A stretch of DNA of 64,000 nt. It comes from Stappia sp. ES.058. GTDB taxonomy: Bacteria; Pseudomonadota; Alphaproteobacteria; Rhizobiales; Stappiaceae. Positions 48,487-58,915 of this stretch are shown in pieces. Under the pieces are notes generated by a model that saw only the letters and a list, made by a program, of their open reading frames with translations, ran no database searches and was not told the origin of the DNA. Location of the stretch: NCBI RefSeq assembly GCF_900105595.1, contig NZ_LT629784.1, positions 4,383,001 through 4,447,000 of the forward strand, given 5' to 3'. Within the stretch, counting starts at the first letter, position 1; every line of letters begins with the position of its first letter. The translations under genes and the position numbers were made by a program.

Positions 48487-48969
48487 TCACGCGCGATGAT
48501 AGGGATGACCGCTGGCGATCGTGATCGCCCGGTAGATCTGTTCTGCAAGAAGCACGCGGGCAATCTGGTGCGGCCAGGTCATCGGGCCGAACGCCAGCGT
48601 CACGCGTGCTGCTTCCAAAAGGGCGTTGCCGTGTCCGTCAGGACCACCTATGGCGAACACGATATCGCCTGTGCCGGCATCGCGCAGCCGCAGCAATTCG
48701 TGCGAAAAGGCCGCGCTGGAGAGGGTCTTGCCGGCTTCGTCGAGTGCGATGATCACGGCGCCGGCAGGCATTGCCGCCAGAAGCGCGCGGGCTTCCTCGG
48801 CCTTGCGGTCGTCGTCCCGCTGGGCCCGTGATTCGCCGAGTTCCGTGACCGATAGCGGGCCGACCGATACACCGCGACCGGCCTTTCCGATCCGGTCCTC
48901 GTATCGCTCGAAGAGTGTTCGTTCGGGGCCGTTTTTCAATCGGCCGATGCAGGCGATGTGGACACGCAT
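48487..48969 (-). CDS. rlmH: 23S rRNA pseudouridine(1915)-N3-methyltransferase
   Basis: SPOUT-class methyltransferase acting on the assembled 70S ribosome (about 160 aa). The SAM-binding knot has VFAIGGPDGHGNALLEAA, and the C-terminus LLAEQIYRAITIASGHPYHR is characteristic. The ATG at 48969 gives the family start MRVHIACIGRLKNGPER. It follows rsfS in the conserved nadD-rsfS-rlmH order. Confidence 0.96.
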   Translation of the reverse strand: MRVHIACIGRLKNGPERTLFERYEDRIGKAGRGVSVGPLSVTELGESRAQRDDDRKAEEARALLAAMPAGAVIIALDEAGKTLSSAAFSHELLRLRDAGTGDIVFAIGGPDGHGNALLEAARVTLAFGPMTWPHQIARVLLAEQIYRAITIASGHPYHRA

Positions 48970-49180
48970 GGAGGTTTCGCTGGGCCGGTCGTTGGGGAGT
49001 CGGCACACGTGGATGCGTGTCCCGGAACCGGCTTCCGGGCCGAGGTCTGGCAATGCCGAACGGCATTGAGCTCAGGCGCGTTCTGCCCGAGATCCTTGCG
49101 GACGCAAAAACCCCTTCACCGCGATGCCACGATGTCTGGATGCATGGATCCCGGCCGTCGTGCCGGCCGGGCCGCATCGG

Positions 49181-49591
49181 CTAGCCGGCGTAGTGAACCG
49201 GCGTGTTGTCGTCCACCGACCACATCTTTTCGATGTTGTAGAAGGCGCGAACCTCCGGTCGGAAGACATGAATGATGACGTCACCGGCGTCGATCAGGAC
49301 CCAGTCGCACTGGGGAATGCCTTCCACACGGGCACCGCCGTGTCCGGCTTCCTTGAGGTCGCGCAACAGGTGGTCGGCGATGGCGCCGACATGCCGATGC
49401 GACCGTCCCGACGCCACGACGACCTGATCGGTCATCGGCGATTTGCCGGTGATGTCGATGGAGACGATGTCTTCGGCCTTTGAATCGGACAGGGAGGCCA
49501 AGACGGTTTCGCGCAGGTGCGCACGCGGAGGCGTGCTGGCTGCGACGTGATGAGGAGCGGTCGCTGCCGTCCCCTCGGTTTCGAAGGTCAT
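49181..49591 (-). CDS. rsfS: ribosome silencing factor
   Basis: Binds ribosomal protein uL14 and blocks subunit joining under starvation (about 136 aa). Visible family segments are LSDSKAEDIVSIDITGKSPM, VVVASGRSHRHVGAIADHLL and WVLIDAGDVIIHVFRPEVRA. The start at 49591 is chosen over longer frames without family similarity. Confidence 0.95.
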   Translation of the reverse strand: MTFETEGTAATAPHHVAASTPPRAHLRETVLASLSDSKAEDIVSIDITGKSPMTDQVVVASGRSHRHVGAIADHLLRDLKEAGHGGARVEGIPQCDWVLIDAGDVIIHVFRPEVRAFYNIEKMWSVDDNTPVHYAG

Positions 49592-49744
49592 GCTCAGACG
49601 GATTGCCTTTCGTCCAGTTTGCATCCATGGGTGCGCGAGCGGGATGCTCGTCACCCGACCTCATGGGGACAGAGGCAGCGTGCGACTGTCTCCCCATGAA
49701 CAAAGATAAGCTTCGCTTGTTGGCCTTTTCAAGACATCGCAATT

Positions 49745-50380
49745 TCACCAAGGGCGAGCGGTGGCGCGCAGATGCGTCGACGACATCGGGTCGCGCGGCG
49801 CATGAAGAAAAGTCCAGGCCGGCGGCGCCAGGGTCGCAAGCCGTATTGCCCGCTCCTCCGGAAGCCGCGAGCGCGCGAATGTCTGGGCCGCCGGAGACCA
49901 CAGGGCCGAAAGGGTCGCTCCCGGGCGATCAACCACCGCGACGGGAACGCTCTCGAATATCGAGCGCCACGCTTGCCACCGATGGAAGCCGGCAAGGTTG
50001 TCGGCTCCCATCACCCAGACGAAGCGCACGCGCGGACGCTTCTGCCGAAGGTTCAGGATCGTTCGCGCGCTATAGCTTGTTCCCAACCCCGCCTCAAGCG
50101 CCGTGACGCGCATGCGCGGGTGATCTGCGACCTCCTCGACACGCGCGATCCGGTCCGTCAGCGGTTCCAGCTCGCCCGGATCCTTCAACGGGTTTCCCGG
50201 CGTCACCAGCCACCAGATCTGGTCTAGTGCCAGCCGTTTGAGCGCAGTGTCTGCGACAAGTCGGTGTCCGGAATGCGGCGGATTGAACGAACCGCCGAAC
50301 AGGCCGACCGTGCACTCCGGTTCTGTGTGCGGAATCCGCAGGTGGCGGACGGCAACCGCACTTGCGAAGCTGTCGGTCAT
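49745..50380 (-). CDS. nadD: nicotinate-nucleotide adenylyltransferase
   Basis: Adenylates nicotinate mononucleotide in NAD synthesis (211 aa). The nucleotidyltransferase signature is GLFGGSFNPPHSGHRLVADT, followed by WWLVTPGNPLKDP and FVWVMGADNLAGFHRW. The ISSTHLR-type C-terminal motif appears as MSSTHLRATARPW. It lies 35 bp after proA. Confidence 0.96.
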   Translation of the reverse strand: MTDSFASAVAVRHLRIPHTEPECTVGLFGGSFNPPHSGHRLVADTALKRLALDQIWWLVTPGNPLKDPGELEPLTDRIARVEEVADHPRMRVTALEAGLGTSYSARTILNLRQKRPRVRFVWVMGADNLAGFHRWQAWRSIFESVPVAVVDRPGATLSALWSPAAQTFARSRLPEERAIRLATLAPPAWTFLHAPRDPMSSTHLRATARPW

Positions 50381-50415
50381 CGCGCGCCGGGCCGATGCAT
50401 GGGGGGCCGATCCAT

Positions 50416-51702
50416 TCAGGGCCGGACCTGCCCGGTGCCCGTAACCCGGTACTTGAAGCTCGTAAGCTGTTCGACGCCGACCGGACCGCGCGCATGCATC
50501 CGTCCGGTGGCAATCCCGATCTCGCCACCCATGCCGAATTCGCCGCCGTCGGCGAATTGCGTTGAGGCGTTGAGTGTGAGGATGGCGGAATCCACCTCCG
50601 CGAAGAATCGCTCGGCCGCTGCAGGGTCGTCCGTCACGATGCCGTCGGTATGATGAGACCCGTGGGTTTCGATATGATCGATAGCCGCTGAGAGATCGTC
50701 GACGATCCGAACCGAGAGGATCGCGTCAAGATACTCGGTGTTCCAGTCATCTTCGGTGGCGGGCACCGCGCGTGGGATGGCGGCACAGACCTCCGTATCG
50801 CCCCGGATCTCGCAGCCTTCCGCGATCAGCGCCTCGCAGATTGGTTTGAGGTGGGTCTCGGCGACGGCGCGATCGATCAGCAGCGTCTCCAGCGCACCGC
50901 AAATGCCCGTTCGCCGCATCTTGGCGTTGACCGCAATGTCGCGCGCCATGGAGAGGTCGGCGGCCTTGTCGATCACCAGGTGGCACAGGCCTTCCAGATG
51001 GGCAAAGACAGGCACCCGCGCTTCGGTCTGAACGCGGGCGACGAGGCTCTTGCCGCCGCGCGGGACGATCACGTCGAGCGTGCCGCAAAGCCCGGAGAGC
51101 ATCTCGCCAACGGCGGCGCGGTCGGTCACGGGAACCATCTGGATCGCGGCTTCGGGCAGGCCCGCGCGCGCAAGCCCCTGCACCAGCGCGGCATGAATGG
51201 CAAGGTTGGAGCGGATCGTGTCCGACCCGCCGCGCAGGATTACGGCATTGCCCGCCTTCAGGCACAAGGCGCCGGCGTCCGCCGTCACATTCGGCCGGCT
51301 TTCGTAGATGACGCCGATGACGCCAAGCGGTGTACGCACCCGCTCGATCCTGAGGCCGTTTGGCCGGTCCCAGGCCGCGATGACGGAGCCGACCGGATCG
51401 TCGAGAGTTGCAACGGCTTCAAGTCCGCAGGCGATTGCCTCGATCCGCGCGGCGTCGAGCGTTCCCCGGTCAAGATAGGCGGCGGTCTGGCCGTTCGCCC
51501 GCATCGCCTCCAGGTCGATTGCATTGGCTGCCAGAATGGCGTCGCGAGCCTGGCGGACACAGGCTGCCATAGCGAGAAGGGCGTCGGTCTTCTGCCTGGA
51601 CGGCGCCGTTGCCAGACCTCGTGCGGCGGCGCGGGCACGCGTTCCGATATCCTGCATCAAGCCGGCAATATCGGTGTTCTCGTTCCGTGAGCGATCAAGC
51701 AT
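50416..51702 (-). CDS. proA: glutamate-5-semialdehyde dehydrogenase
   Basis: Reduces gamma-glutamyl phosphate to glutamate-5-semialdehyde in proline synthesis (428 aa). NADPH-binding and catalytic regions include [32 protein letters not shown] and the active-site cysteine in [16 protein letters not shown]. It starts inside the last bases of proB (8-bp overlap). Confidence 0.97.
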   Translation of the reverse strand: MLDRSRNENTDIAGLMQDIGTRARAAARGLATAPSRQKTDALLAMAACVRQARDAILAANAIDLEAMRANGQTAAYLDRGTLDAARIEAIACGLEAVATLDDPVGSVIAAWDRPNGLRIERVRTPLGVIGVIYESRPNVTADAGALCLKAGNAVILRGGSDTIRSNLAIHAALVQGLARAGLPEAAIQMVPVTDRAAVGEMLSGLCGTLDVIVPRGGKSLVARVQTEARVPVFAHLEGLCHLVIDKAADLSMARDIAVNAKMRRTGICGALETLLIDRAVAETHLKPICEALIAEGCEIRGDTEVCAAIPRAVPATEDDWNTEYLDAILSVRIVDDLSAAIDHIETHGSHHTDGIVTDDPAAAERFFAEVDSAILTLNASTQFADGGEFGMGGEIGIATGRMHARGPVGVEQLTSFKYRVTGTGQVRP

Positions 51703-52894
51703 GTCCGCGCTCCTCTTCCGTTGTCTCGTCGATTGGGCAGGGGCCGGCTGGCTGGTAGCGCAGCACGAGGTCGTCGCGATGCACCATCTCCGCGCGCCCC
51801 GCGTAGCCGAGGATCGTCTCTATTTCGCGACTGTTGCGACCCATGATCATCGTCGCTTCGGGATGGTCGTACGCGACGATCCCGCGCCCGATGTCACGTC
51901 CGTCGGGAGCGACGATCCGCACGGCATCGCCGCGCGTGAATGTGCCCTCTATACGCCGGACACCTGCCGGCAGGAGGCTGCGTCCCGAAACCACGGCGCG
52001 GATCGCGCCGGCATCGAGTTCCAGTGCGCCGCGCGGTTCCAGATGTCCGCCGATCCATGCCTTGCGGGCGCTGGCGGGGGTTGCCCGAGCTGAAAACCAT
52101 GTCGCGCGCCCGCCCTCTTCGATCGCGGCAAGTGGGTTCATCCGGGTTCCGCTGGCGATCGCCATCGTCGTGCCGGCGGATGTGGCGATACGGGCGGCGT
52201 CGATTTTGGTGCGCATGCCGCCGCGCGACAGCTCCGATCCGGCTGCGCCTGCCATTGCCTCGATCTCCGGCGTGATCGCCGGCACTTCCGGCAGGAAGAC
52301 GGCATTCGGGTCCTGTGCCGGCGGGGCCGTGTAAAGCCCGTCGACATCCGACAGGAGCACAAGACAATCGGCGCTGCACATGGTGGCGACACGTGCCGCC
52401 AGGCGGTCGTTGTCGCCGTAGCGGATCTCGGAGGTCGCCACCGTGTCGTTCTCATTGACGATCGGCACGGCCCCGAGCTTCAGCAGTGTCGCGATCGTTT
52501 CGCGCGCATTGAGGTAGCGGCGGCGCTCTTCCGTGTCTCCGAGGGTGAGCAGGATCTGTCCCGCAGTAAGGCCCCGACTGCCGAGCGCTTCCGCATAGGC
52601 TTGCGCAAGCGCGACCTGGCCGACCGAAGCGGCCGCCTGCGCCTGTTCGAGCCGCAACGGGCCGGCGGGGAGGCCGAGCACACCCCGTCCCAGCGCAATG
52701 GCGCCGGAGGAGATGACGATCAGTTCCGCGCCGGCTCGAGAAAGCATGGCGAGGTCGTCGCAAAGCGCGGCGAGCCAAGCGCGCTTCAACTGGCCATCGG
52801 CCACCAGTAGCGACGATCCGATCTTGACGGCGATCCGGCGGGAGCGGGAGAGGCGCCGGGTTTCGCCGTCTGCGGGCTGGAGAGTTTCACTCAT
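51695..52894 (-). CDS. proB: glutamate 5-kinase
   Basis: First enzyme of proline synthesis, phosphorylating glutamate (about 399 aa). The amino-acid kinase domain has [49 protein letters not shown] and [16 protein letters not shown]-terminal PUA domain (about 290-380) is present. The ATG at 52894 is chosen; an upstream frame lacks family similarity. Proline usually feeds back on this enzyme. Confidence 0.97.
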   Translation of the reverse strand: MSETLQPADGETRRLSRSRRIAVKIGSSLLVADGQLKRAWLAALCDDLAMLSRAGAELIVISSGAIALGRGVLGLPAGPLRLEQAQAAASVGQVALAQAYAEALGSRGLTAGQILLTLGDTEERRRYLNARETIATLLKLGAVPIVNENDTVATSEIRYGDNDRLAARVATMCSADCLVLLSDVDGLYTAPPAQDPNAVFLPEVPAITPEIEAMAGAAGSELSRGGMRTKIDAARIATSAGTTMAIASGTRMNPLAAIEEGGRATWFSARATPASARKAWIGGHLEPRGALELDAGAIRAVVSGRSLLPAGVRRIEGTFTRGDAVRIVAPDGRDIGRGIVAYDHPEATMIMGRNSREIETILGYAGRAEMVHRDDLVLRYQPAGPCPIDETTEEERGHA

Positions 52895-52928
52895 TGTCGG
52901 TGTCCGGTGTTGCGCTTCAAGCGCTGCC

Positions 52929-54008
<1,080 letters not shown>

Positions 54009-54019
54009 TCAGGCCTCTG

Positions 54020-54550
54020 TCATGCCGATGTAAGACGGCGAAATGTGTCGCGGTCAAGCAGGCAGCGGCGTGCCGGCTGGCTCTCGTCGCAGGCAGCCGA
54101 CGCGCATTCGGCCGCACCCGCATCCTCGAAGCCGACCTTCGCCAGGACCTTCAGCGAAGCTGCGTTTTCCGTTATGGCCCGGGCCTCGACCGCGGATGCG
54201 GCATGGTTGTCGAACAGCCAGCCGAGTGCCGCTGCCGCCGCCTCGCTCATATAGCCCCGGCCCCAGTAGGGCCGGCCAAGCCAATAGCCGATCACTGGCG
54301 TTTCGTCCAATCCGCGAAGCGACAGCCCGCCGATCAGGCCGCTGCCGTCGTCGATGGCGAAATCGGCCCGCCCGGGATCGCCGCCGATCCCGGCAAGCCA
54401 CGCCTCGCCGTCCGAACGCGAGTAGGGATGTGGCATTCGCTCCAGCATCCGCGCCACCTCGATGTCGTTGGCGAGAAGCACCAGCCGGTCGATGTCCGGA
54501 TCGCCCGGCAGCCGCAATGTCAATCGCGGGGTTTGAACAGTCGGGTTCAT
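54020..54550 (-). CDS. GNAT acetyltransferase, RimJ-like (third of three)
   Basis: A 176-aa GNAT-fold N-acetyltransferase. It begins TPRLTLRLPGDPDIDRLVLL and has IGYWLGRPYWGRGYMSEAAA containing the acetyl-CoA loop, followed by the AITENAASLKVLAKVGFEDA helix pair. Its ATG overlaps the upstream GNAT gene by four bases. Protein N-terminal acetylation is possible; the substrate is unknown. Confidence 0.9.
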   Translation of the reverse strand: MNPTVQTPRLTLRLPGDPDIDRLVLLANDIEVARMLERMPHPYSRSDGEAWLAGIGGDPGRADFAIDDGSGLIGGLSLRGLDETPVIGYWLGRPYWGRGYMSEAAAAALGWLFDNHAASAVEARAITENAASLKVLAKVGFEDAGAAECASAACDESQPARRCLLDRDTFRRLTSA

Positions 54551-55125
54551 TGCGCCGCCTCCCTTCGTTGGCGCTCGCCCCGCTTCAGACGCAGGAGGAC
54601 ATTTTCCACCTCGCGGCCGAGCGCCCTGGACCGGCGCATCATTCGCTCCGTTTCCCGAAAGCCAAGCCGCAACAGCAGCTTACGCGAGGCGTCGTTGTCG
54701 GCGAAAACGCGCGCCGCCACGCCTTCGCAGCGGTGCGTGGCGAAGGCCCACTCGAGCGCGGCCGTGGCCGCCTCGCTGGCATAGCCAAAGCCCTGGAAGG
54801 GGCGTCCGATCCAGTAGCCGAGTGTCGGGCAGTCCGCATGCACTGCGAGGTCTCCTGGTGCCTGGATGGTTGTCACGCCGATGAGGACGCCGCCGAGCGT
54901 GACCGCGAAGATCGCCTCCTGCTCGAGCGGATCGGATTTGAATGCCGTGTCGACGAAAGCCGTCGCGGCACCGTCCGCAGGCGGCCAGGGCAGGCTCGTC
55001 AGCCAGCGCACAATCTCGAAATCGCGGGTGCAAAGGGTTTCAACCGCTCCCGCGTCCGATCGTTCGAGCGGACGCAGGAGAAGCCGACGTGTGGTGAGGC
55101 GGTCGCTTAGTCGCTGACCAGACAT
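54547..55125 (-). CDS. GNAT acetyltransferase, RimJ-like (second of three)
   Basis: About 192 aa. TTRRLLLRPLERSDAGAVE marks the N-terminal strand and LGYWIGRPFQGFGYASEAAT the acetyl-CoA-binding loop, with VFADNDASRKLLLRLGFRET after it. I use the ATG at 55125. It overlaps the upstream GNAT gene by 19 bp and the downstream one by 4 bp, so all three form one transcription unit. Confidence 0.9.
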   Translation of the reverse strand: MSGQRLSDRLTTRRLLLRPLERSDAGAVETLCTRDFEIVRWLTSLPWPPADGAATAFVDTAFKSDPLEQEAIFAVTLGGVLIGVTTIQAPGDLAVHADCPTLGYWIGRPFQGFGYASEAATAALEWAFATHRCEGVAARVFADNDASRKLLLRLGFRETERMMRRSRALGREVENVLLRLKRGERQRREAAQ

Positions 55126-55727
55126 GACATCTGCCCCCAGCGCTTCAGCGCGGTCCAGGTGCTCTTGTCGAGCGTGAACCGATCGACCGAGACCGCACCG
55201 CCTGCGCCGCGCGACATGATCATGCTTTGATCGATGAACTCGAAACCGCATTTCACCAGCACCCGGCGCGATGCCGGGTTGGTGACCCGAGACGCTCCCG
55301 TCAGCTGCGTGATCGGGGTTGCGGAAAACACGAAGTCGATCATCGCGTGCGCGGCCTCGGTCGCATAGCCGTGTCCCCAGAACGGCTCGCCGATCCAGTA
55401 GCCAAGATGCACGGCGCCGCCGTCCTCGAGTGCACTATAGCCGGCGGCGCCGATAAACCGACCGGTCGACTTCATCCGGATCGCGAATTTGGCGCGGCTT
55501 GCCGTGCGCTGCGCCGCCTTGGCCACAAGGTTGCGGCCATCCTCAAGGGTGAAGGGGTGCGGCATGGTCGCAACCATGGTCGCGACCTTTCTGGTGTTTG
55601 CGAGGGTGACGATGTCGGCGAGATCGTCGTTGCGCGGCGCATCGAGACGCAGCCGTTCCGTGTCCTGCGGCGCAAGTGCCGCGCACAAACTCTCTTCGTC
55701 GAGGGTGTCTTCAAGATCCGCAACCAT
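55107..55727 (-). CDS. GNAT acetyltransferase, RimJ-like (first of three)
   Basis: About 206 aa. LDAPRNDDLADIVTLANTRK opens the fold and HLGYWIGEPFWGHGYATEAA holds the acetyl-CoA loop, with RVTNPASRRVLVKCGFEFID beyond. A GGAGGA ribosome-binding site supports the ATG at 55727. The gene follows the rpmA terminator hairpin, so it is expressed by read-through or its own promoter. The C-terminal tail extends beyond the fold. Confidence 0.9.
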   Translation of the reverse strand: MVADLEDTLDEESLCAALAPQDTERLRLDAPRNDDLADIVTLANTRKVATMVATMPHPFTLEDGRNLVAKAAQRTASRAKFAIRMKSTGRFIGAAGYSALEDGGAVHLGYWIGEPFWGHGYATEAAHAMIDFVFSATPITQLTGASRVTNPASRRVLVKCGFEFIDQSMIMSRGAGGAVSVDRFTLDKSTWTALKRWGQMSCLVSD

Positions 55728-55756
55728 GGTGTCCTCCGGCAGTGCGACAAGAAATA

Positions 55757-55785
55757 GAAAAGGGGAGATGGCGGCCCATCTCCCC
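55757..55785 (-). terminator. terminator after rpmA
   Basis: GGGGAGATGG (55762-55771) pairs with CCATCTCCCC (55776-55785) around a 4-nt loop. On the minus strand the stem is followed by TTTTC, as expected for the end of the rplU-rpmA transcript. A second hairpin without T tract lies at 55814-55847. Confidence 0.75.
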
Positions 55786-55864
55786 TGATCTGTCGCGATC
55801 ATGCCGGTTTTCTCAAACCGCCGGGTCGATGGGACGCCGGCGGTTTGGAAAAAACACGTCGGCG

Positions 55865-56134
55865 TTACTCTGCTGCTTCTACAAGTGGCATTACGGTAAT
55901 AAACGTTCGTTTGTTGGCCTTGCTCTCGAAGGTCACCTTGCCCTCGATGGTGGCGAAGATCGTGTGATCCTTGCCCATGCCGACACCCGTTCCCGGGTGC
56001 CACTTGGTGCCGCGCTGGCGCGCGATGATGTTGCCTGGAATGACGGTCTCGCCGCCGAACTTCTTGATGCCGAGACGGCGGCCTGCGGAATCGCGGCCGT
56101 TACGTGACGAACCACCTGCTTTTTTATGTGCCAT
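55865..56134 (-). CDS. rpmA: 50S ribosomal protein L27
   Basis: An 89-aa ribosomal protein near the peptidyl-transferase centre. It begins [20 protein letters not shown] and has [20 protein letters not shown] and [11 protein letters not shown]. The N-terminus is the form without a cleaved extension. It is 48 bp downstream of rplU. Confidence 0.98.
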   Translation of the reverse strand: MAHKKAGGSSRNGRDSAGRRLGIKKFGGETVIPGNIIARQRGTKWHPGTGVGMGKDHTIFATIEGKVTFESKANKRTFITVMPLVEAAE

Positions 56135-56182
56135 GACGAAACTCCTCGTCCGAAATCTGTGCTTTGGTGCGAAAGGCGTCGA

Positions 56183-56800
56183 TTACTTCGCCGCCAGCTC
56201 CGAAGCCTGCTGGATCCAGTTGTCGCGGTCGATGCGGCCCTTGAAGGACAGCGCGTCGTCGACGCGGGCGATATCGTCTGCGGTGAAGGCCGCGATCTGC
56301 GCGTAGGTGGTGATGCCGAGCGCGTTGAGCTTCTTTTCAAGCACCGGACCCACGCCGGAAATCTTCTTCAGGTCGTCCGTCGGCCCGTCGGGAGCGGTGA
56401 ACAGCACCGGAAGCTCGGCGTCGGCAGAAGCCTCTTCGGTCTTCTCTGCCTTCGGAGTGGCTTTCTTCTTGGCAGCCGGCTTCTTTCCGTCCGTCAGGAT
56501 GTCGGTGATCTTGACGAGTGTGAAGCTCTGGCGGTGGCCGTTGCGGCGGCGCGAATTCTGGCGGCGACGCTTCTTGAAGATGATGATCTTGCGGGTGCGG
56601 GCCTGATCGACGACCTCTCCGACGACGCTGGCGCCATCGACACGGGGCGTTCCGATCATCGTGTCGGTCTCGCCACCAACCATCAGCACTTCATCAAAGG
56701 TCACGGTCTCGCCCGGCTCGCCGTCGAGTTTTTCGATCTTGAGTAGGTCGTCCTGGGCGACAGTGTACTGCTTGCCGCCTGTCTTGATCACTGCGAACAT
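56183..56800 (-). CDS. rplU: 50S ribosomal protein L21 with C-terminal HhH extension
   Basis: Ribosomal protein L21 occupies the first 105 or so residues ([50 protein letters not shown]). The protein continues to about 205 residues: a Lys/Ala/Glu-rich linker (about 107-130) and then a helix-hairpin-helix-like domain with [20 protein letters not shown] and [20 protein letters not shown]. Similar extensions occur in other Rhizobiales. The ATG at 56800 is standard for L21; a much longer upstream frame is spurious. Confidence 0.96.
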   Translation of the reverse strand: MFAVIKTGGKQYTVAQDDLLKIEKLDGEPGETVTFDEVLMVGGETDTMIGTPRVDGASVVGEVVDQARTRKIIIFKKRRRQNSRRRNGHRQSFTLVKITDILTDGKKPAAKKKATPKAEKTEEASADAELPVLFTAPDGPTDDLKKISGVGPVLEKKLNALGITTYAQIAAFTADDIARVDDALSFKGRIDRDNWIQQASELAAK

Positions 56801-57247
56801 GTCTCGCACGTCCTTCTTTTCGTTCTTCGGTTTCGCGTACCTTGCCGTTATCGGCGGTAAGCGGCTTGCGACGTGCCCTGTGGCGCCCCGTCGATGGGGA
56901 CTTTTGCTGAAGCCGATCCTTGGCGCGAGCGCCGGATCGACCCTGCCGCGAAACACCACGAAAAAACGCAGGCCGTAAGGCCGGTGTTTCAAGGTGGATG
57001 GATACGGCGGAAGCCTCGGGCAACGATAAAGGGAGACAATGCACCCTACGCGAAGCAGCGCGACTATACGGATCGGGGGTGGAAAGTCAACGCTTCCCAA
57101 CGCACTTATCGCAGCTGCCAGGCTCGTTCCCCGTCGCGCGAATGTGCATGTCATCCAAAGGGGAAAAACATCGGGCGCCCCCTTGTGTGACGTGTCGCTC
57201 TTCGCTATGTAGCGCGACACGTCACGACCACGAAGCCTGACGTTTGC
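56801..57247. other. gene-free stretch between rplU and tRNA-Ser
   Basis: No supported gene. It carries the rplU leader and promoter (minus strand) and a strong inverted repeat at 57187-57225. Apparent open frames reading out of rplU have no coding character. Confidence 0.5.
57184..57225 (+). promoter_or_regulatory. inverted repeat and possible promoter before tRNA-Ser
   Basis: GTGACGTGTCGC (57187-57198) and GCGACACGTCAC (57214-57225) are exact inverted copies around a 15-nt loop. TTGTGT (57184-57189) and TATGTA (57206-57211), 16 bp apart, could form a promoter for the tRNA starting at 57248. The repeat would overlap the start of transcription. Confidence 0.35.
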
Positions 57248-57337
57248 GGAGAGGTGCCGGAGTGGTTGAACGGGGCGGTCTCGAAAACCGTTGAGCGCGC
57301 AAGCGTTCCGAGGGTTCGAATCCCTCTCTCTCCGCCA
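57248..57337 (+). tRNA. tRNA-Ser(CGA)
   Basis: A 90-nt class II tRNA with long variable arm (TGAGCGCGCAAGCGTTCC). The acceptor GGAGAGG pairs with the TCTCTCC end, the anticodon loop CTCGAAA gives CGA, the T arm has GGTTCGAATCC, and CCA is encoded. Confidence 0.96.
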
Positions 57338-57619
57338 TATTTACTTGCGCTTTGCCGCCCGCAAATCCAAAGCGCGATGGCTTCGCGTGTGAAATTCGTC
57401 CTTCATTGGCCGAACTTGGTGTGTTTTTTAATCAAATCAATGAGTTGCAGGAGGTCATGTCAAGCCGCCGGGAGCGGGTCGACAATGATCGTTCGTGTTT
57501 TGGTGTTTCGCTGTCGGCGGGCGCAATGTACTTGGCGGCTCCCCCAAGCGCCGCGTGGCCATGGTTGCTTTCGTCCGTCCTGCGGGATGGCGCGTTTCCA
57601 TCCGGATGCGCGTCACTGA

Positions 57620-58618
57620 TCAGGCGGGAACCAGGTAGGGCGCGAGATCGTCGGGGACGTTGATCACCGACACGATCTTGAGTTGGGCGATTGTCCTGTT
57701 CAGCGCATTTTCCAGGTGCGTCGAAAGCATTCCGGCCGCTGCAGTGGTCGTGCCCGCCTGCAGCAGGTCGATCACCAAGCACAGCTCCCGCAAGGATTGC
57801 GTGTCGGGCGGAAGGCCGATGGAGAACAGGACTGTCTGAAGCGCTCTGAGCGCGCTGTGGTTCGCGCTGACGAAGCGGGCGAGATCTTCGTTTGGTGTCG
57901 ACAGGATCGCGAGCTCAAAGAAGCGCTGGTCCAGATCGAACCAAGCCTCCGGCTTGACCGGCGATTGCAGGGGCAGGGCCCGGATCTCGCGCGCCAGTGC
58001 GGCCAGCGCCTCGGCGTCGGCCTTCGAAGTGTAAAGCGCCGCGACTTCCAGAACCATGCGCAACTCAAACTTGTCCTTGATTCGCTGCGCTGTCAGCGGT
58101 TCAACCACCCAGCGGGAGCTTGTGCTTTTCTGGACCAGCCCCCGTTCCTGAAGCCGCGAAAGGACATCGCGTACCACCGTGCGACTGACATCGAACTCCT
58201 GTGCGACAAGAGACTCGACCACACGGTAGCGCCCAAAGATCAGGCAACGCGACAGCTCGCTCTTGATGGTGTCCTGGATGCGCAGCCAGTTCGGCTTGCC
58301 CACCGTGCCGTCGAGTCCCTCGAGGTTCAGATCGAGCGTGCGCAGGTCCAGCCGGCGAGGCGTGTCATTGGTGCCTTTCACGATGTATCCGCGCCCCGAG
58401 AACGTCCTGATGACGCCCTCCTCGGCGAGAAGCTGCAAGGCGCGTTTGACAGTGGCACGCGACATCGACATCCGCTCGGACAATGCACTTTCCTGAAGCA
58501 CCACGCCGGAAGCGAGCTTGCCATGGGCGATATTGCTGCGAAGCAGGTCCGCGGCGGCCTCGAAAAGCGTTCCGGGCTGCGGGTCGGATGCAATGGCGAC
58601 ATTCGCCTTTCGGTTCAT
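57620..58618 (-). CDS. GntR-family regulator with two wHTH domains
   Basis: A 332-aa regulator. Two GntR-like winged-helix domains are visible in tandem: residues about 15-80 (LLRSNIAHGKLASGVVLQES, SMSRATVKRALQLLAEEGVI) and about 115-180 (ELSRCLIFGRYRVVESLVAQ, DVSRTVVRDVLSRLQERGLV). A FCD-like helical ligand domain follows (about 190-325). One GntR domain is normal, so the doubled arrangement is unusual. It is divergent from the ABC operon it probably controls. Candidate half-sites lie at 58705-58714 and 58832-58841. Confidence 0.88.
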   Translation of the reverse strand: MNRKANVAIASDPQPGTLFEAAADLLRSNIAHGKLASGVVLQESALSERMSMSRATVKRALQLLAEEGVIRTFSGRGYIVKGTNDTPRRLDLRTLDLNLEGLDGTVGKPNWLRIQDTIKSELSRCLIFGRYRVVESLVAQEFDVSRTVVRDVLSRLQERGLVQKSTSSRWVVEPLTAQRIKDKFELRMVLEVAALYTSKADAEALAALAREIRALPLQSPVKPEAWFDLDQRFFELAILSTPNEDLARFVSANHSALRALQTVLFSIGLPPDTQSLRELCLVIDLLQAGTTTAAAGMLSTHLENALNRTIAQLKIVSVINVPDDLAPYLVPA

Positions 58619-58704
58619 GGTCCGGATCTCCTGCCGCAAATCACTCGGTTCTTGTTGATACGCCAACCGGGTCTGTTTGGCCGGCGACGAGATTTCGCGC
58701 TTTC

Positions 58705-58892
58705 GTATGCAAACAGCACACAAAGCCGCCGAACCGCCCCATCGCCCGCCTTCGCGAAAGCCCAGGGTTTGATGATTATCGGCGAATTGCCCGCTTTCTC
58801 AACAGAAATCCGAAAAATGCCTAAAAATGAAGTTTGCATACATACAGCATTTTTTTATTGCCTCACCGAATAAACGATGTTTGTGTACATAA
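58705..58892. promoter_or_regulatory. divergent control region of the GntR and ABC genes
   Basis: GTATGCAAAC (58705-58714) reappears as its exact reverse complement GTTTGCATAC (58832-58841), one copy towards each gene. A further palindromic core, TTGTGTACATAA, lies at 58881-58892 just before the ATPase gene. These are candidate operators for the dual-domain regulator; no promoter box could be fixed. Confidence 0.45.
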
Positions 58893-58915
58893 ATTGTTCA
58901 AGCTGGGAGAGAACA

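Noticed and set aside
55814..55847. Second rpmA terminator
   Set aside because: The 11-bp hairpin has no T tract on the transcribed strand; the hairpin at 55757-55785 is the better candidate.
56801..57220. N-terminal extension of L21
   Set aside because: The open frame upstream of the L21 ATG has shadow-like composition and no homology to the family start.
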